DNA from: Avrilella dinanensis
GTDB lineage: Bacteria; Bacteroidota; Bacteroidia; Flavobacteriales; Flavobacteriaceae
DNA length: 64,000 nucleotides
Direction of reading: 5' to 3'
Assembly (NCBI RefSeq): GCF_002807015.1
Contig: NZ_NIPO01000001.1
Span: forward strand, 979,178-1,043,177
Each line of letters begins with the position of its first letter. Position 1 is the stretch's first letter. The notes under the pieces were generated by a model. It did no database searches, was not told the DNA's origin, and was given only the letters and a program-made list of their open reading frames with translations. A program made the position numbers and the translations under genes. Positions 63,089 through 64,000 of this stretch are shown here, piece by piece.

Positions 63089-63124
63089 AAAAAACTGCAA
63101 GACGTGATCTTGCAGTTTTTTTTA
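63089..63124 (+). terminator. Terminator of the second giant T9SS gene
   Basis: Stem of AAAAAAACTGCAAGA (63089-63103) with TCTTGCAGTTTTTTT (63109-63123), loop CGTGA, then T. It lies 16 nt past the stop, between convergent genes. Confidence 0.92.
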
Positions 63125-63137
63125 TAGTTTATCTCAT

Positions 63138-63998
63138 CTATTCTATCCCCAAATACTTCCGGAAATAACCGCATTCTGCAATCACGTCCTGATAATATCT
63201 GGTGTCGGAATAGTTTTCTTTTAAATCAACAAAACCTTTCCATTTTTTAAAACTTACAAAATCGCCATATGGATAAAAATAATCATTCGGCATAAAATAA
63301 GTGGTCGCATAAAAATCATTGCGTTCTACTTTTGCCTGCATATACGCCATTTTGGACTTTTGCTCTTTATCAACAGCGTGTTTTTGTGCCAATCCATAAT
63401 ACTTTTTCACGTTTTCCATTCCGTACAACATTTGTTCGTGCTCGTTGGAAATACTATTTCCGTATTCACTAATAATATCGTTGTAATAAAACGAACGCGC
63501 ATTACCAAAATATGACGCATTGTAAAACGCATTGCCGACCAGCAACGCATTGTTATACACATCGTCGCCGGCTTCGATTTTTTCCTGCATTTCCTTTATT
63601 TTTTTAAGAAATGACAGTTGTGAATATTTTACTGATTGTTTAGCTTTGTGGTCACAATCGTTACAATCTTTGATTTTTCCATTGAAAGGATTCCCATACA
63701 ATTCCTGCGTTTTATAATCAACTGTTACCGTTTCATATTCTTTGGTTTGCCAATTATATTCACGTCTTTCAAAAGTTGGGATTTTTTCAAACTCAGCAAT
63801 TGCTTCCTCAATTTTATCCTGATAAAACAAATAAATTCCTCTGCTTTCATAAATATCAGCCAATTTGTATGGATAAATTCCTACAAAAACTTCCTGCCAG
63901 GCAGTTTTTGTTTTGCTCAACAACAGTTGTTCCATTGCTTCGCTTTGTTTTTGGTTTTTGTAAAATCCATTAATCGGATAAGTCAGTTCAGCCATCAA
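63138..63998 (-). CDS. TPR-like protein, partial at the window edge
   Basis: The 286 visible residues are probably the C-terminal part of a longer protein, since the reading frame runs off the window. It is helical, with TPR-like pairs (IEEAIAEFEKIP, AFYNASYFGNARSFYYNDI). A CNDCD cluster lies near 112-116, and there are many Tyr residues. No family recognised with confidence. Confidence 0.7.
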   Translation of the reverse strand: MMAELTYPINGFYKNQKQSEAMEQLLLSKTKTAWQEVFVGIYPYKLADIYESRGIYLFYQDKIEEAIAEFEKIPTFERREYNWQTKEYETVTVDYKTQELYGNPFNGKIKDCNDCDHKAKQSVKYSQLSFLKKIKEMQEKIEAGDDVYNNALLVGNAFYNASYFGNARSFYYNDIISEYGNSISNEHEQMLYGMENVKKYYGLAQKHAVDKEQKSKMAYMQAKVERNDFYATTYFMPNDYFYPYGDFVSFKKWKGFVDLKENYSDTRYYQDVIAECGYFRKYLGIE

Positions 63999-64000
63999 AA

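Noticed and set aside
1..64000. CRISPR arrays, tRNA and rRNA genes, intact insertion sequences
   Set aside because: I saw no regularly spaced direct repeats, no cloverleaf-like intergenic segment and no transposase or integrase motif.

Overview
The window comes from a chromosome of a member of the Bacteroidota, most likely family Flavobacteriaceae. The evidence is low GC, no Shine-Dalgarno pattern, many promoters with the Bacteroidota -7 element TAnnTTTG, four proteins ending in type IX secretion (T9SS) sorting domains of both type A and type B, the gliding genes gldF and gldG, and a PNGase F very close to the Flavobacterium/Elizabethkingia enzyme. The genus cannot be fixed from the sequence alone. 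I see no rRNA, tRNA, CRISPR array, intact insertion sequence or prophage.

Layout. 1-10 kb: a giant secreted T9SS type B protein with four tandem domains, ahcY, a phosphopantetheinyl transferase with arfB, a lipoprotein and a PH-domain membrane pair. 10-19 kb: menA with a metal-dependent hydrolase, then a two-component system (TPR histidine kinase plus NarL-type regulator), an outer-membrane barrel and a lipoprotein, an ELWxxDGT-repeat T9SS protein, and an omega-amidase-type hydrolase. 19-29 kb: a MutS-like ATPase, PNGase F, recG, rdgB, and a MarR-TolC-HlyD-ABC permease efflux operon. 29.4-37.0 kb: an accessory island, all on the minus strand, holding a PIN-domain protein, a membrane pentapeptide-repeat protein, a long imperfect palindrome, type III restriction-modification mod and res genes, and a Fic protein. 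37-50 kb: housekeeping genes mnmE, dnaN, gldF/gldG, SAM hydrolase, phoH, glyA and fahA. 50-53 kb: a lipoprotein, a small secreted protein and a T9SS type A protein in a row. 53-64 kb: a HAD phosphatase, a DUF349 protein, an NlpC/P60 lipoprotein, rpmE with a structured leader, an MBL-fold hydrolase, a rhodanese-DedA-rhomboid operon, a second T9SS type B protein, and a partial gene at the edge.

The clearest uncatalogued structure is a small regulon at 11.9-15.8 kb. Three copies of an 11-4-11 palindrome (AAAAATACCCT, 4 nt, AGGGTATTTTT) precede the histidine kinase, barrel and lipoprotein genes. In all three the palindrome centre lies exactly 31.5 bp upstream of a TAnnTTTG box. The core TACCCT-N4-AGGGTA has the length and outer bases of a NarL-family 7-2-7 site, so the neighbouring NarL-type regulator is the obvious binder. 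Other items worth testing are the PIN/pentapeptide pair beside the type III system, the 167-bp palindrome upstream of mod, a structured leader in front of rpmE that may be an L31 autoregulatory RNA, a MarR operator over its own transcription start, and a perfect 13-bp hairpin between two secreted-protein genes.

Limits: no database search or folding program was used. Family names rest on motifs and remembered family sequences, and -7 boxes were called by eye.
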